Positions 1 through 8,658 of a DNA stretch of 13,968 nt are shown here, piece by piece. The position numbers and the translations under genes were made by a program. Each line of letters starts with the position of its first letter. The stretch's first letter is position 1. The DNA comes from Cephalothrix simula (taxonomy: Eukaryota > Nemertea > Palaeonemertea > Archinemertea > Cephalotrichidae), in contig JAXIUW010088895.1 in NCBI GenBank assembly GCA_035591015.1, positions 1 through 13,968 of the forward strand. Reading direction: 5' to 3'. Under the pieces are notes generated by a model, which was not told where the DNA came from, made no database searches, and saw only the letters and a program-made list of their open reading frames with translations.

Positions 1-761
1 TGGAAATGAGGGCTAAGGGGGGTCTACCAAGGTACAATAATACCGTACCAACTAGCCTATGTATACATTTCCATTATTATCTCCACAATATTCTTGACAA
101 GTGGTTAGGGAGAACCCAAGCCAAAAATTATATAAAAAATTGGAAATTAAAAATTAAATGATAAAAAAAGAATAAAAAAGAGTAAAAAAGACTAAACTGA
201 ACCATCTGTGTTTTTAAGACATAGACGGTAGAGCGAGATCACAATCGGTATAAGGAACACATGTACATGTAAGATCAGTTATCCTATGTACACTAGACAC
301 GTTGAATAACTCTAGTTATAGCACAATGGAGTGGACAATATGTATTTAGGACCACTTTCCGAGATCGTGCCTAATAGATCGCAACCTGTATACGGAATAC
401 AATGTATATGTACATGTAGTATTGTTTACTTATTTATGTACATTACATTGGACACCTTGAATCAATTCCAGTTGTATCACGATGGAGTGGACCCTAGGTA
501 TTTAGGGTGAAACTTTTGAGAAGCTTACGGTTATATTTGCCACAAAAGTTCTGTTATTCGGTTAGTAATTCAGTACATGGTCTCTGAATTCTCGTTCTCG
601 CCGAGTTCTCGTTCTCGATCTCAGAAAAGTGTTCTCGCCGACATTTGCCAACTCTGATCCTAGTAAAAGAAGCATTATCTTGAGAAATGTTAAAGTCGTC
701 AGCTAAATCAACTCAATTGAAAATATCATCATTCTAACAGGTTATAACTGATTAGTTTCAG
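1..761. other. Upstream non-coding region
   Basis: I see no supported gene. Besides the 234-507 duplication there is a short run of 'gttctcg' repeats around 592-616. A TCAGT motif at 758-762 resembles an arthropod initiator, but the same bases also read as a splice acceptor (tttcag ending at 761), so it cannot be assigned to either role. Confidence 0.4.
234..507. repeat. Diverged direct duplication upstream of the first zinc-finger gene
   Basis: Two related segments lie head to tail at about 234-350 and 376-507. Both run in the same order through an 'agatc[ag]caa' start, a 'tgtacatgta' palindrome, a 'tatgtaca' motif, a 'ttgaat' stretch, 'ca[ca][ga]atggagtggac' and 'gtatttagg'. The second unit is somewhat longer. 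This is seen by eye; no coding sense is visible. It could be an old local duplication or part of a degraded repeat family. Confidence 0.6.
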
Positions 762-810
762 TGCGCAAGGGTTGGTTACATCAGATAGGAACAGTGACGT
801 TTTCATTCAG
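762..810 (+). other. Probable 5' UTR exon ending at a strong splice donor
   Basis: The bases cag|gtatgt at 808-816 are a near-ideal metazoan splice donor, and an acceptor tttcag precedes the next coding exon at 980-985. This leaves a 175-base intron at 811-985. The left boundary is uncertain: it may be an acceptor at 761 or the exon may start further upstream. Joined to the 986 exon, the compatible reading frame contains an in-frame TAG at 786-788. The segment is therefore non-coding if used, and the ATG at 988 would be the first start in frame. Confidence 0.45.
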
Positions 811-985
811 GTATGTTAGAATTGCGATCTGAGTTTGGGTAAAAACTTGATATAAAAATACGAACTTCATTGTTTAATTTTTTCGACAAGTACATATAAA
901 TGTGACTCGAAAAATTTTCTTATTAATACAGCATCTTCATTAGGAAGGAACATAAGAAATAAACAGTAACTGATTTAATTTTCAG

Positions 986-1758
986 AAATGGATTTTGCTC
1001 ATGACCTCCTTCCCTCAGAGGTTTATGAAGAATTAGGCCCATTGGATGATATACATGGTTTCGGTATTGATGGCGTAGTTGACAACACATACGTGGAATC
1101 TGATCAACAACTGACGGAGCTCAAAAATATTGAGATAAAAAAAGAGCCATCCGAAAAATTAGAATCAGCAGAAGAAATAGAAGCCCCCGATTTAAAACCA
1201 AAAAAGGTTTTTAAGTGTGATGACTGTGAATTTTCAACCTTTTATCAGTCGAATATTTTGCGTCATGTAAATGAAGTGCATCGGTGCGTCCTCTTAAAAT
1301 GTTCAAAATGCAAAAAGATGTTTAACCGTAAGGAGTATCTTGACCAGCACATGGATAGACAACACAGTGATGAAGCAGATGTGGTAAATTGCGATCTATG
1401 TGGAAAAAAATATCCCTCTGACCGCTTATTGCATATGCATATAAAACGCCAGCATCCTCCAAGTGGCCTTTCTAAATCTCCACGTAAAATATCCCGCAGG
1501 TATCAATGCGAATCATGCGCGAAAAGTTACGGGCGAAAAAGCAGTCTCCTAAGACATATAGCCAATATCCATACAGCATCAGTTGAGCGAACATTCAAGT
1601 GCACCGATTGCAGTAAGAAATTCACCTCTCCATATAAATTAATGGATCATCGCAGAAGTCATCGTGGAGAAATCTATACTTGTAAGTGCGGCCGCACCTA
1701 TAAATATAAGGAAACCATAGCTCGTCATCAGAAGAGGTGTTTTTTGAATAATACCTAA
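986..1758 (+). CDS. Six-finger C2H2 zinc finger protein (256 aa from ATG 988)
   Basis: A probable nuclear DNA-binding transcription factor. Residues 1-72 are acidic and low in structure, with a sumoylation-like motif IKKEP at 50-54. Six fingers follow, with ligands C77/C80/H93/H98, C105/C108/H121/H126, C135/C138/H151/H156, C174/C177/H190/H195, C205/C208/H221/H225 and C232/C234/H247/C251. The last is atypical: it has C-x-C instead of C-x2-C and ends in Cys. A basic stretch (163-171) between fingers 3 and 4 could be a nuclear localisation signal. The acceptor ends at 985, two bases before ATG 988, which has G at +4. The exon starts in the same phase as the downstream array, so it could instead be a long alternative 3' exon of a larger gene. 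The final CGRTYKYK motif recalls Lola-type fingers. I favour a separate gene, without certainty. Confidence 0.85.
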
Positions 1759-1924
1759 ACAAGTTATCAATCACGTATCGTACACTGAATAGGATTTTTG
1801 ACAAATTCGATGCATACAGTACATATAAATGTTTTCACAAATATCTTTTGTGACACTGTATATGATTGATGAAGTTTTTATTTTAGATTTAGAAATATAA
1901 CCTGGTGGAATTTTACAGCGAGTA

Positions 1925-1930
1925 AATAAA
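1925..1930 (+). terminator. Poly(A) signal AATAAA after the six-finger gene
   Basis: A canonical AATAAA lies 167 bases after the stop codon, giving a plausible short 3' UTR (1759 to about 1950). Confidence 0.6.
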
Positions 1931-3614
1931 AGTTTGCACTGTAAATAGGAGATATATAACGATTGCATCTTGTATTTAAAATATGATCCTCGTGAAAATA
2001 AATCTCATGTTTAGCAAAGGTACTTTACCTGCTTACTTTATTCAACAACCTCATTTGCATTGTAATCCTTCCGCTCTCTACAGTGGTAGGGATATAAACA
2101 TGACTCCATTGCCCTTTAGGTCTAATCCTTGGCACCCCACTAAGATTATTAGAATTATTACCTGCATTTTTTTGTAATAATTGCAGTAATGCTGTGATTT
2201 ATACGATAAACTAATTAAACTAAGAGGTTTTATTTGTTGCATAGGTTCATACCATTTAATTAAGTTCCTCTGTAAATATTTGTCAAGATACAATCAAAAA
2301 TCATAATCGGCATTACACTAAAATGAGAACCAACATACAATAAGAATTACACACAAAATTGTAGGGACAACTGTTTAAAAGCTGTTGATTTTAGGGATTG
2401 AATGTAAAAACACGACTGGAGCACATTCTTGATAAGCAAAGCATAACCTTTCTCTTGGAGTTTCCATTCCGGACTCGTCTTTCGTTCCTCCTTGTCCCCA
2501 ACTTTAGAAATGCCTTACAAATCTGCTTCATTTTCATTGCCTTAAGAAGCATTACGTCCTGATTGCATTAGTTACTTCTCAAGGTTGTATTTGATTATAG
2601 CAGCTGAATCAGATTGTCTGGTCCACCCCATCATCTCCTGCTTTATGTCAAAAGAGATTCCGTTTTAAAGCATTTTGAATTCTGCAGCATGCAACCAAGC
2701 TTCCTTTTACATTAGTTCGATTTTAAGTCTCAAAATTACAGATTATTATTCTCATTTTAGTGTTATTTTGAGCATTTACCTACCGACAGATGATGAGAAT
2801 AAAACATATTTGAAAAAATATAGGCTTCTTTCTTTGTAGCTTTGGCCGTTCGTAAAAGATATATGGCTCGCTACATTCACCTAAATTTATGAAAAAGCTT
2901 ATGAATATCGAGGGTGTAACTGTAAGTGTGTAAGTGTTAAAATAGTAATCACATTGGAGTTAATACTGTACCCACAATATATTTGTTATAAGAATAACGT
3001 ACTGAATTATTTCGGTAGCTTTCGGTATATACAACATTTAACAACATAAGACAAAAAAGCAAGACAATACATAACTACAAAACTGAAACCACACAGTGCC
3101 CCAAGGCCCCAAGGAGATGAACTGTGAACAAATAATTTAAACAAATAAATATAATATGTAACACATAAATATGCTAAATACAATAATGGGGCAAACCTGT
3201 AATCTGTAAAACCTTATCGGATTAAATGGTTTCCCTCTTCTAAGCCGATTCGCGTCAATAATCCACAAATAATTTGCTTGTAGTGCCAATACCTTTTATG
3301 TTTCTTTATTTGTCAAAAATGCTGGGTATTAGAAATTGTAATAGTAGTTGATTATCGGTTTTTCTTAGTAAATAATAGAGTTAGCAATACAAATAACTTC
3401 ACTCCTGGCTGCAGTGGCAAAAACCGTTTAAATATTGAATTTTATTATGTTTTCCTGATACCTTGCAAATGCATTGAACCAGAGGCACTCAAATAATGGC
3501 CCCTGATTGAAATAGTAATCCTGCAAAATACTGCGTACTAAGCGGTCTCTATAGTTAAACTGATTTAGTCTCAATTCATATATGTTTTGAAAAGCATATT
3601 TGGTATATTTCCAG
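1931..3614. other. Long gene-free stretch (intergenic or intronic)
   Basis: No open frame here carries domain features or splice context; the few short ones look like chance. There is a small duplication 'gccccaag' twice at 3098-3113. A short reverse-strand frame (about 53 codons, near 2395-2555) is rich in Lys and Arg but has no recognisable motif. If the array belongs to a gene starting left of the window, this is intron. Confidence 0.5.
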
Positions 3615-3823
3615 CCATGGCATATGTAAGTCTCGCCCTGGACAAGACCAAATTTACCCTGCCAAATTTGTGGGAAAAGTATTCTAATTTTAAAGTTCAT
3701 TTTCGCATTCATAGTGGAGAAAAACCATTCAAATGTGCCATTTGTGAAAAGAAATTTAATCAAAGAAGTAATTTGAACCGTCATATGAAAGAGAGTTACT
3801 TGAATATGCGTCGTCATCGGTAG
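3615..3823 (+). pseudogene. Decaying zinc-finger terminal exon (first of array)
   Basis: The acceptor ttccag ends at 3614 and the exon begins with two split-codon bases, as in the rest of the array. The frame is open to TAG 3821-3823. The first finger has lost its CxxC in this frame. The codons TGC CAA ATT TGT GGG AAA (C-Q-I-C-G-K) are present at 3660-3677 but in another frame, and only 26 bases separate the second Cys codon from the His codon instead of 36. At least two compensating indels are therefore implied. Finger 2 keeps C-x2-C and its first His, but the final ligand is Tyr (KESY, where the neighbour has KERH). The neighbour at 4187 is its closest relative, with similar acceptor flanks and an N-R-H-[LM]-K-E core. 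It may still be spliced, but it cannot form two normal fingers. Confidence 0.65.
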
Positions 3824-4186
3824 GTTCCTATTAGCTTTTTGAGGGTCCTATAAATATATGAATGAAGCGATTTGGAGAAATTGCATATGTCTGTCATGTC
3901 CCTTTTTCAAAAGTATTTTAACAGGTCTATGTTAGAATTATTTTGATACATCACTTTTGCATTCTTTGATTCAGTGAACTGTAATATCACTTCTACGTAA
4001 TTTTGTAACGTGATAAAAATGATGGTTCCGTCAGATTCTAATTACCAATTCCAAAATTTTATCTATATTAGTAGATTTAGCTTTTCTACAAAAATAGATC
4101 CATCCTTAGTGTTGTCTTATTCTGTAGACTTCGAATAGACCTGGGTTTTCTTTTTAGTATTGAAATCACATTTGATATATTTCCAG
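3824..4186. other. Intron/spacer before the second array exon
   Basis: AT-rich spacer. The last 30 bases (cacatttgatatatttccag) resemble the equivalent stretch before 3615, consistent with duplication of the exon together with its acceptor. Nothing else is seen. Confidence 0.5.
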
Positions 4187-4407
4187 ACATGGCAATTGCA
4201 AGTCGTATGCAGAAAATCTACCGTTGTCCAGTTTGTGATAGAACCATGAAGAAGTATTCTCAATTTCAAATTCATCTTCGTGTTCATAGCGGGGAAAAGC
4301 CTTTCAAATGCGGTGTTTGCGAAAGTACATTCACTCAAGTAGGCAGTTTGAACCGTCATTTGAAAGAGCGTCATTTTATGATGCGTCGTAATTTGAGTCA
4401 TTTTTGA
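4187..4407 (+). CDS. Alternative 3'-terminal exon, two C2H2 fingers
   Basis: Partial CDS: an exon after acceptor ttccag (4181-4186), with a stop at 4405-4407. Counting the split codon as residue 1, finger 1 has C14/C17/H30/H34 and finger 2 has C42/C45/H58/H63, joined by an S-G-E-K-P linker of the classic TGEKP type. The recognition helix of finger 2 is QVGSLNR. It presumably gives one isoform of a transcription factor its own DNA-binding end; the common N-terminal part is outside the window. The ATG at 4189 is probably an internal Met, because other exons of the array lack one in that place. Confidence 0.82.
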
Positions 4408-4899
4408 GTTTTCTGGATTCTGGTTTAGGCTTTGATTGAGGTTTACATCAAATTTTGACCTAAATGTCTTCTGTATGTGGTTTACATCAAATTTTGACCT
4501 AAATGTCTTATGTATGTGTTCCTCGGGGTTTGTTTATTACAGTTAAGATGTACATATTGTAAGAGTCAAAGGTAATTGACCCAAAAGCGTGTGATCGAAT
4601 AATTTGGTACTGATTGATTGCATTGCTACAATCATTCATTGTATATACTAATACTGCACCAGTTAGAATGATTATAAACCCTTGTTTTTGAAAAAAGAAG
4701 ATTTACTGGTTCTGCAATAATAACATTGTAAATATTAATTTTAATTGTGTATGAATTTTTGTTCTTTTTGAAGGAAAGAAGATAAATCTAATTTACTTTT
4801 CTTTAGCTAAAACTAGTGATTAGTATTATTTTGTATAATTTATACAATACAATTTATACAGTATAATTTATACAAAAAGTTTTAATTTACTATTTACAG
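4408..4899. other. Spacer between array exons
   Basis: It contains the 39-bp tandem repeat and a cluster of 'ataatttatac'-like repeats at about 4831-4875, just before the next acceptor. No gene is seen, and no canonical AATAAA. Confidence 0.5.
4440..4517. repeat. 39-bp tandem repeat, two copies
   Basis: Units at 4440-4478 and 4479-4517 begin 'ggtttacatcaaattttgac' and differ at one base (tcttc versus tctta). This is a recent local duplication in the 3' flank of the 4187 exon. Confidence 0.9.
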
Positions 4900-5282
4900 A
4901 CTGGGCTCCTCTGTATCCCGGAGAAACTGGTATTCTGGAGAAGTTTAGTAATCCGTTTTACAATATGTCATCTATAAGTACTGGTTTTGCATGTAACAAA
5001 ATGATGTATAAATGTAAATTCTGTAATCAAAAATTTTGTTCTGCTAATAGTTTAAAACGACATAATTTAGAAAAGCATCAAGAAAATTGCCCATCTTATA
5101 AATGCGATTACTGTAACTCTAGTTTTACGCAAAGTGGTACTTTAAATCGGCATGTTAAAGATAAACATTTTAATATAAAAGCATTTCAATGTGAAATCTG
5201 CCAACTTCGATTTTCAAGAAAATTTTCTTTGAAAGCTCATATGTCGTTTGTTCATAAAAATTTTTTTATGAATCAGGAATGA
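4900..5282 (+). CDS. Alternative 3'-terminal exon, three C2H2 fingers
   Basis: The acceptor tatttacag ends at 4899; the stop TGA is at 5280-5282. The exon encodes about 127 residues. A leader of about 36 residues starts D-W-A-P-L-Y-P-G. Three fingers follow: C39/C42/H55/H60, C69/C72/H85/H90 and C98/C101/H114/H119. Finger 2 (helix QSGTLNR, then KDKHF) is the counterpart of the second finger in neighbouring exons; the third finger is an extra. The linkers are not TGEKP. The reading frame is open from the acceptor through the leader, so the ATG at 4965 need not be a start. This is the longest intact exon of the array. Confidence 0.82.
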
Positions 5283-5285
5283 TTA

Positions 5286-5317
5286 AATAAATTGAATTGA
5301 GAAATGCAAAAAATAAA
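5286..5317 (+). terminator. Two AATAAA signals after the three-finger exon
   Basis: AATAAA occurs at 5286-5291 and 5312-5317. The second is about 30 bases past the stop. This fits 3' end formation directly after a terminal exon with a very short 3' UTR. Confidence 0.5.
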
Positions 5318-5402
5318 ATAATGATAAACTTTTTTTAATTGTTTCTATGATTTGTTTGTTTTTAATTCGTTTGTTTTAATTAAATCCATTTGTACTTTCC
5401 TT

Positions 5403-5424
5403 AGTTCATAAAAATTTATGAACT
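5403..5424. repeat. Small perfect inverted repeat
   Basis: The ten bases agttcataaa and their exact complement tttatgaact are separated by two bases. The site could form a small hairpin; AT-rich DNA yields such sites by chance. Confidence 0.6.
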
Positions 5425-5782
5425 AGTAAAGTCATTAGTCCAAATAATCATATATTTTTGTTAAAAATATTTAAAACTATTCAAAATTTTGATTGGATCG
5501 ACTGTGTTGTAGAAGTCCAGAATATTTTTTATATTGGCAAGATATTAGCCATTATAATGGGGTATGTTTTTGTAGTTTAAATCAAGAATATTTAGAATTA
5601 GTTTAATATCTAACTAAATTATTGATCGAAAGTTACATTACTTCCCGTTCAAAACTAAGCATTTTTATTAAAGCATGTCTTTCTGCATCAGTAGTGATCA
5701 TCATAAACTAACTACTTTCAAATAAAATAATCATCTTACTTCTTAAAAGTTGGAATAACGTAACTCTTTGGTGTTTTTCCAG

Positions 5783-6069
5783 GCATGGAAGTGATTCAAC
5801 AGCAACGAAGACTTCCAGCTGTGCCTTACACCACATGTACCAGTAAACGTTTGATACCTTGTGGCTTCTGTAATAAGGTTTTTTCAACATTTGGACTGTA
5901 CAGTGTTCACCTTAGGTCACATACTGGAGAGAGACCGTTTAAATGTAAACTGTGTGAATTTAGTTTCACGCAAAAAGGCAATTTAAATCGTCATATAAGA
6001 GAGAAACATTTTAATGAGAAGAGAACTCCAAGTAAATTTAATATGATGCGAAACGGTGTCGACTTTTAG
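5783..6069 (+). CDS. Alternative 3'-terminal exon, two C2H2 fingers
   Basis: The acceptor tttttccag ends at 5782; the stop is TAG 6067-6069. The product part is about 95 residues: a Q/R-rich leader (V-I-Q-Q-Q-R-R), finger 1 C27/C30/H43/H47, a canonical T-G-E-R-P linker, and finger 2 C55/C58/H71/H76 with helix QKGNLNR. A short basic tail follows. Gln at -1, Asn at +3 and Arg at +6 of a recognition helix are the known pattern for a GAA-type triplet, so a GAA contact for finger 2 is a reasonable inference. Confidence 0.83.
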
Positions 6070-6430
6070 TTCACCCTTTATAGTTCTTTGGTTTTCTATG
6101 ACAGTTTCTTTTCATGCAGGACAATATTTTTTGTAGGATTATAGGCCCTATGGTTTTAACTTACATTATCAAAATTATCTCAAATCAGAACTAATAATTT
6201 ATTAATAAAATGTATTAGATTTTCAACAATGCTTCCAATAAAATGCTTCCTAGAAGTAGAAGGTAAATATTCTATGTATCATGTTCATATTTTTTGTCAA
6301 GGATATACTCTACGGCAAAGGTTTTTTTCTTTCTGGGTAATGTCTGTAATTTTCTTTTGTCAAAGTCTTGCTGTAGTGTGTCGTTGTTATAAAACTGTCA
6401 TCGCTTTTCCAACTTTTACTATCTTTCCAG
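6070..6430. other. Spacer between array exons, with AATAAA at 6204
   Basis: AATAAA occurs at 6204-6209 and 6237-6242 and could end the 5783 isoform. The frame open from 6229 into the next exon is intron read-through; the hydrophobic residues it encodes have no independent support. Confidence 0.45.
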
Positions 6431-6735
6431 TTTTGGCATTGGAAGGTCATCTGGATCAAGGTTATCCTGGAATATTTCCTCCTGTTGATCATGAATTACA
6501 TGCTCAAATATGTAAAGTTTGTGGTAAACAGTTTTGGGGGATGCAGAAACTAATGGATCATATTAATAAGCAGCATACAACTGTAGGTGAAGATGGTAGA
6601 TCATACATTTGCGAAATTTGTCAAAAAGGTTTTACTAATTCTAGCAATTTGTATCGTCATGTAAGAGAAAAACATATGAATATCCCGAGAAATTATATTT
6701 CTAAACAGCATTTTCGAGGTTCTTTACCTTGTTAA
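6431..6735 (+). CDS. Alternative 3'-terminal exon, two C2H2 fingers
   Basis: The acceptor atctttccag ends at 6430; the stop is TAA 6733-6735. About 101 residues are encoded. The leader (V-L-A-L-E-G-H-L-D-Q) is followed by finger 1 C28/C31/H44/H49, a long non-canonical linker of about 10 residues (T-T-V-G-E-D-G-R-S-Y), finger 2 C61/C64/H77/H82 with helix NSSNLYR, and a short tail. The S-N-L-Y-R-H core links it to the next exons (TSSNLYR at 7413, QTSSLYR at 8961). Confidence 0.82.
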
Positions 6736-6809
6736 ATTGAAAAGTAATTTATTTATTAGCTTTACTTTTACTTTGCTTTATTAAGAGTAAAGAGGAATAA
6801 CAAATTTAG

Positions 6810-6815
6810 AATAAA
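6810..6815 (+). terminator. Poly(A) signal AATAAA after the 6431 exon
   Basis: A canonical hexamer 75 bases past the stop codon, a sensible distance for a short 3' UTR. Confidence 0.5.
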
Positions 6816-7203
6816 GTTAAGAATGAATTTGTTTGAAATTCTAATTTGTTCCCGCACTTACTGTTCCTTTTTCTAAAAAATGAACGATTTGCAATGTAGT
6901 TGAATTTATTTCTAAAATTATAATAATTAGTATTTACTAATATGTATTTTTGGCTGAAATGATATTGGTAACAATAGCTTTAGTATTGTTACGCCCGAGC
7001 CTAAAGTTGAGTCGAAAAATAAGATTTTCAATCGTGAAGATTATATATTTATATCAGCGTTTTGACTTTATTTAAAAAAATGTAATAGATCAGAAGCAGA
7101 TTGATTCTCTTAGTAATTATTATTTATATTAATCTTTTATATATAGTTTTGTTCTTGAAATACATGTACTAATAAAATTTGTTCCCACGGTTTAATATGT
7201 CAG

Positions 7204-7308
7204 AGCGTCGCGGTGAGGCAACAGGTACCCCATTTGTGTGCAATGTTGTGAAGAATAGGAAAGAATGGGAGAAAATGAGACATGAAAGAATTAAGTTGAA
7301 AATATTTC
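7204..7308 (+). pseudogene. Possible relic of a zinc-finger exon
   Basis: An acceptor-like 'atgtcag' ends at 7203. The next two bases give the same split-codon phase as the array. The frame then reads R-R-G-E-A-T-G-T-P-F-V-C-N-V-V-K-N-R-K and on to M-R-H-E-R-I-K. The spacing resembles C-x2-[C>V]-x10-H-x3-[H>K], a finger with two ligands lost and two residues missing. The stretch is visibly GC-richer than its flanks. The polypyrimidine tract is poor. It could be chance; I keep it as a weak call. Confidence 0.3.
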
Positions 7309-7412
7309 TAAAATTTAATAAATATCTGTTGCTGGACATAAATATTTTAAATAAATTTATAAATGGGAGAAGATCATTTTTTTACTGATGATCCTGGTAT
7401 ATATCTTTCCAG

Positions 7413-7633
7413 ATGATTGGGGCTTAAAGCAAAAAGGTCTTTCCCACTTCGCTTGCAATATTTGTGGAAAAATTTGCCTTACAAGAAGAATGTATGCTGA
7501 TCATATGAATGTACACACTGGTGAACGACCTTATGTGTGTCGATCGTGCAACAAGGCATTTACAACATCAAGCAACTTGTACAGACATATGCGAACACGT
7601 TGTGTTTCTGAATATATCAATGTCAGAAAATGA
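7413..7633 (+). CDS. Alternative 3'-terminal exon, C2H2 + C2HC fingers
   Basis: The acceptor tatctttccag ends at 7412; the stop is TGA 7631-7633. About 73 residues. Finger 1 has C15/C18/H31/H35, followed by a canonical T-G-E-R-P linker. Finger 2 has C43/C46/H59/C64, so its last ligand is Cys (H-M-R-T-R-C) instead of His. Cys is a workable zinc ligand, so the finger is expected to fold. A decayed copy of this exon with its acceptor lies 547 bases downstream (7960), so this is the surviving member of a duplicate pair. Confidence 0.83.
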
Positions 7634-7959
7634 ATATGTATATATTTTGTACTTTATTAATATCAGTTCCTCTCTTTAATGATTGTTCTATACTTAAATC
7701 AGCAAGTATGTAGTGATCTTAATGTTTTGAAAAAAGATGTACTAAATACAATTATTCCAGCAGTTTTAGTTTTTTTTAGGTTAGAGTGCCAAAAAGATCT
7801 TTAGCAATTTGTAATGTTTTGAATATTAAAGAATTGGAAAACCATGAGAAATGGCATATCTTTTTAGCTTTATTTCTAGAATGTAATATCTGTATTCTGT
7901 AGTAGGGCATATATTTTCAGTAAATTTTACTGATGAATATCTGGTATATATCTTTCCAG
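7634..7959. other. Spacer between the 7413 exon and its decayed copy
   Basis: AT-rich. An ATTAAA at 7825-7830 is a possible weak poly(A) signal. The last 30 bases (ctggtatatatctttccag) repeat the acceptor region before 7413 almost exactly. Confidence 0.5.
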
Positions 7960-8143
7960 ATATTTAGGGAGAGTATTTCCCACTTCATTTGCAATATTTA
8001 CAAAAATTTGTCTTACAAGAATGTATGCTGATACTGGTGAAATACCTTATGTGTGTCAATCGTGCAACAAGGCATTTACACAATGAAGTAACTTGTACAG
8101 ACATATGCAACGTTGTATTTCTGAATATGTCAATGTCAGAAAA
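7960..8143 (+). pseudogene. Decayed duplicate of the 7413-7633 exon
   Basis: It is collinear with the 7413 exon from the intronic acceptor (ctggtatatatctttccag) to 'tgtcagaaaa' at its end, with long identical runs such as 'tcgtgcaacaaggcatttac'. The breaks are plain. There is an in-frame TAG at 7965-7967. The second Cys codon of finger 1 is gone (tttacaaaa where the parent has tttgtggaa). A deletion removes the first-finger His codons. A TGA at 8084-8086 falls inside finger 2. The parental stop is also altered. It cannot encode a finger, though its splice acceptor is intact. Confidence 0.9.
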
Positions 8144-8658
8144 TTATCAGTAATGGAATCTCGTATCATTTCAGATTATCTAAATGTGCTCTTTATATTT
8201 TGAGTTGAATAACGAAAATAGCTAATGTCTCTGAAAATAATTTTCATGAATATTTCACAAAATTATCTGAAGGTTTTGATTATCTTTATCAGAATAAATA
8301 GTGGCCACTAACCTGGAGTTTTAATTAGACCTTCAAAAGTCAGGGAATTTTTATTCTTTCAAGGTTTACGGAAGAAAAATCTGTTGCTTTAGGCATAAAA
8401 AATCGTTGTGGTTATCATATAATTATGTTGCTAATAATTTTTTTCTGTTGCTAACCTGTCTCCATTAAAACTTAAAAAGGTCAGAAAATCGTTTGAGAAG
8501 AGTCATGGAAATCGGGGACTAGTCAGGGGAAATGAAATTCTTGAAAGAGTGGCCACTCTGAAAATATTTATTGCAATTTTTCTAGCTGATTTTAAAAAGA
8601 CAAAATTTAATACTGCGATTTATCTAAAAACATTAACATTCTTTGTCAATTTTGACAG
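8144..8658. other. Spacer carrying the MITE-like segment
   Basis: Apart from the 8299-8559 element I see only AT-rich intronic DNA leading into the acceptor at 8658. Confidence 0.5.
8299..8559. mobile_element. Possible small non-autonomous transposable element (MITE-like)
   Basis: The segment is bounded by two self-complementary copies of one motif: tagtggccacta at 8299-8310 and agagtggccactct at 8546-8559. Inside, 'agtcaggg' occurs near both ends in the same orientation ('aaagtcagggaa' and 'ctagtcaggggaa'). There is no coding capacity. The matching termini and lack of genes suit a short non-autonomous element, but no target-site duplication is clear. Confidence 0.4.

Larger units (their letters stand above)
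5283..5782. other. Spacer between array exons
   Basis: Very AT-rich. It holds the poly(A) signals and the inverted repeat listed separately. No gene is seen. Confidence 0.5.
6736..7412. other. Spacer with a possible fossil finger exon
   Basis: Mostly AT-rich and empty except for the GC-richer island at 7204-7300, listed separately. Confidence 0.45.

Noticed and set aside
1983-2177. Short + strand frame after the six-finger gene
   Set aside because: No motif, no splice context and AT-rich composition; likely chance.
2395-2570. Reverse-strand basic peptide frame rich in Lys/Arg
   Set aside because: Only about 53 codons, no recognisable domain and no signals around it.
3428-3817. Long reverse-strand frame over the first array exon
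   Set aside because: It is the complement of the finger-coding stretch and flanking intron; the + strand carries the finger codons and the acceptor.
6229-6430. Upstream extension of the 6431 exon as a hydrophobic N-terminal segment
   Set aside because: It is frame read-through of an intron: a good acceptor (atctttccag) sits at 6421-6430 and the array phase starts there.
8041-8130. Functional finger in the 7960 copy
   Set aside because: In-frame stops and missing ligands rule it out.
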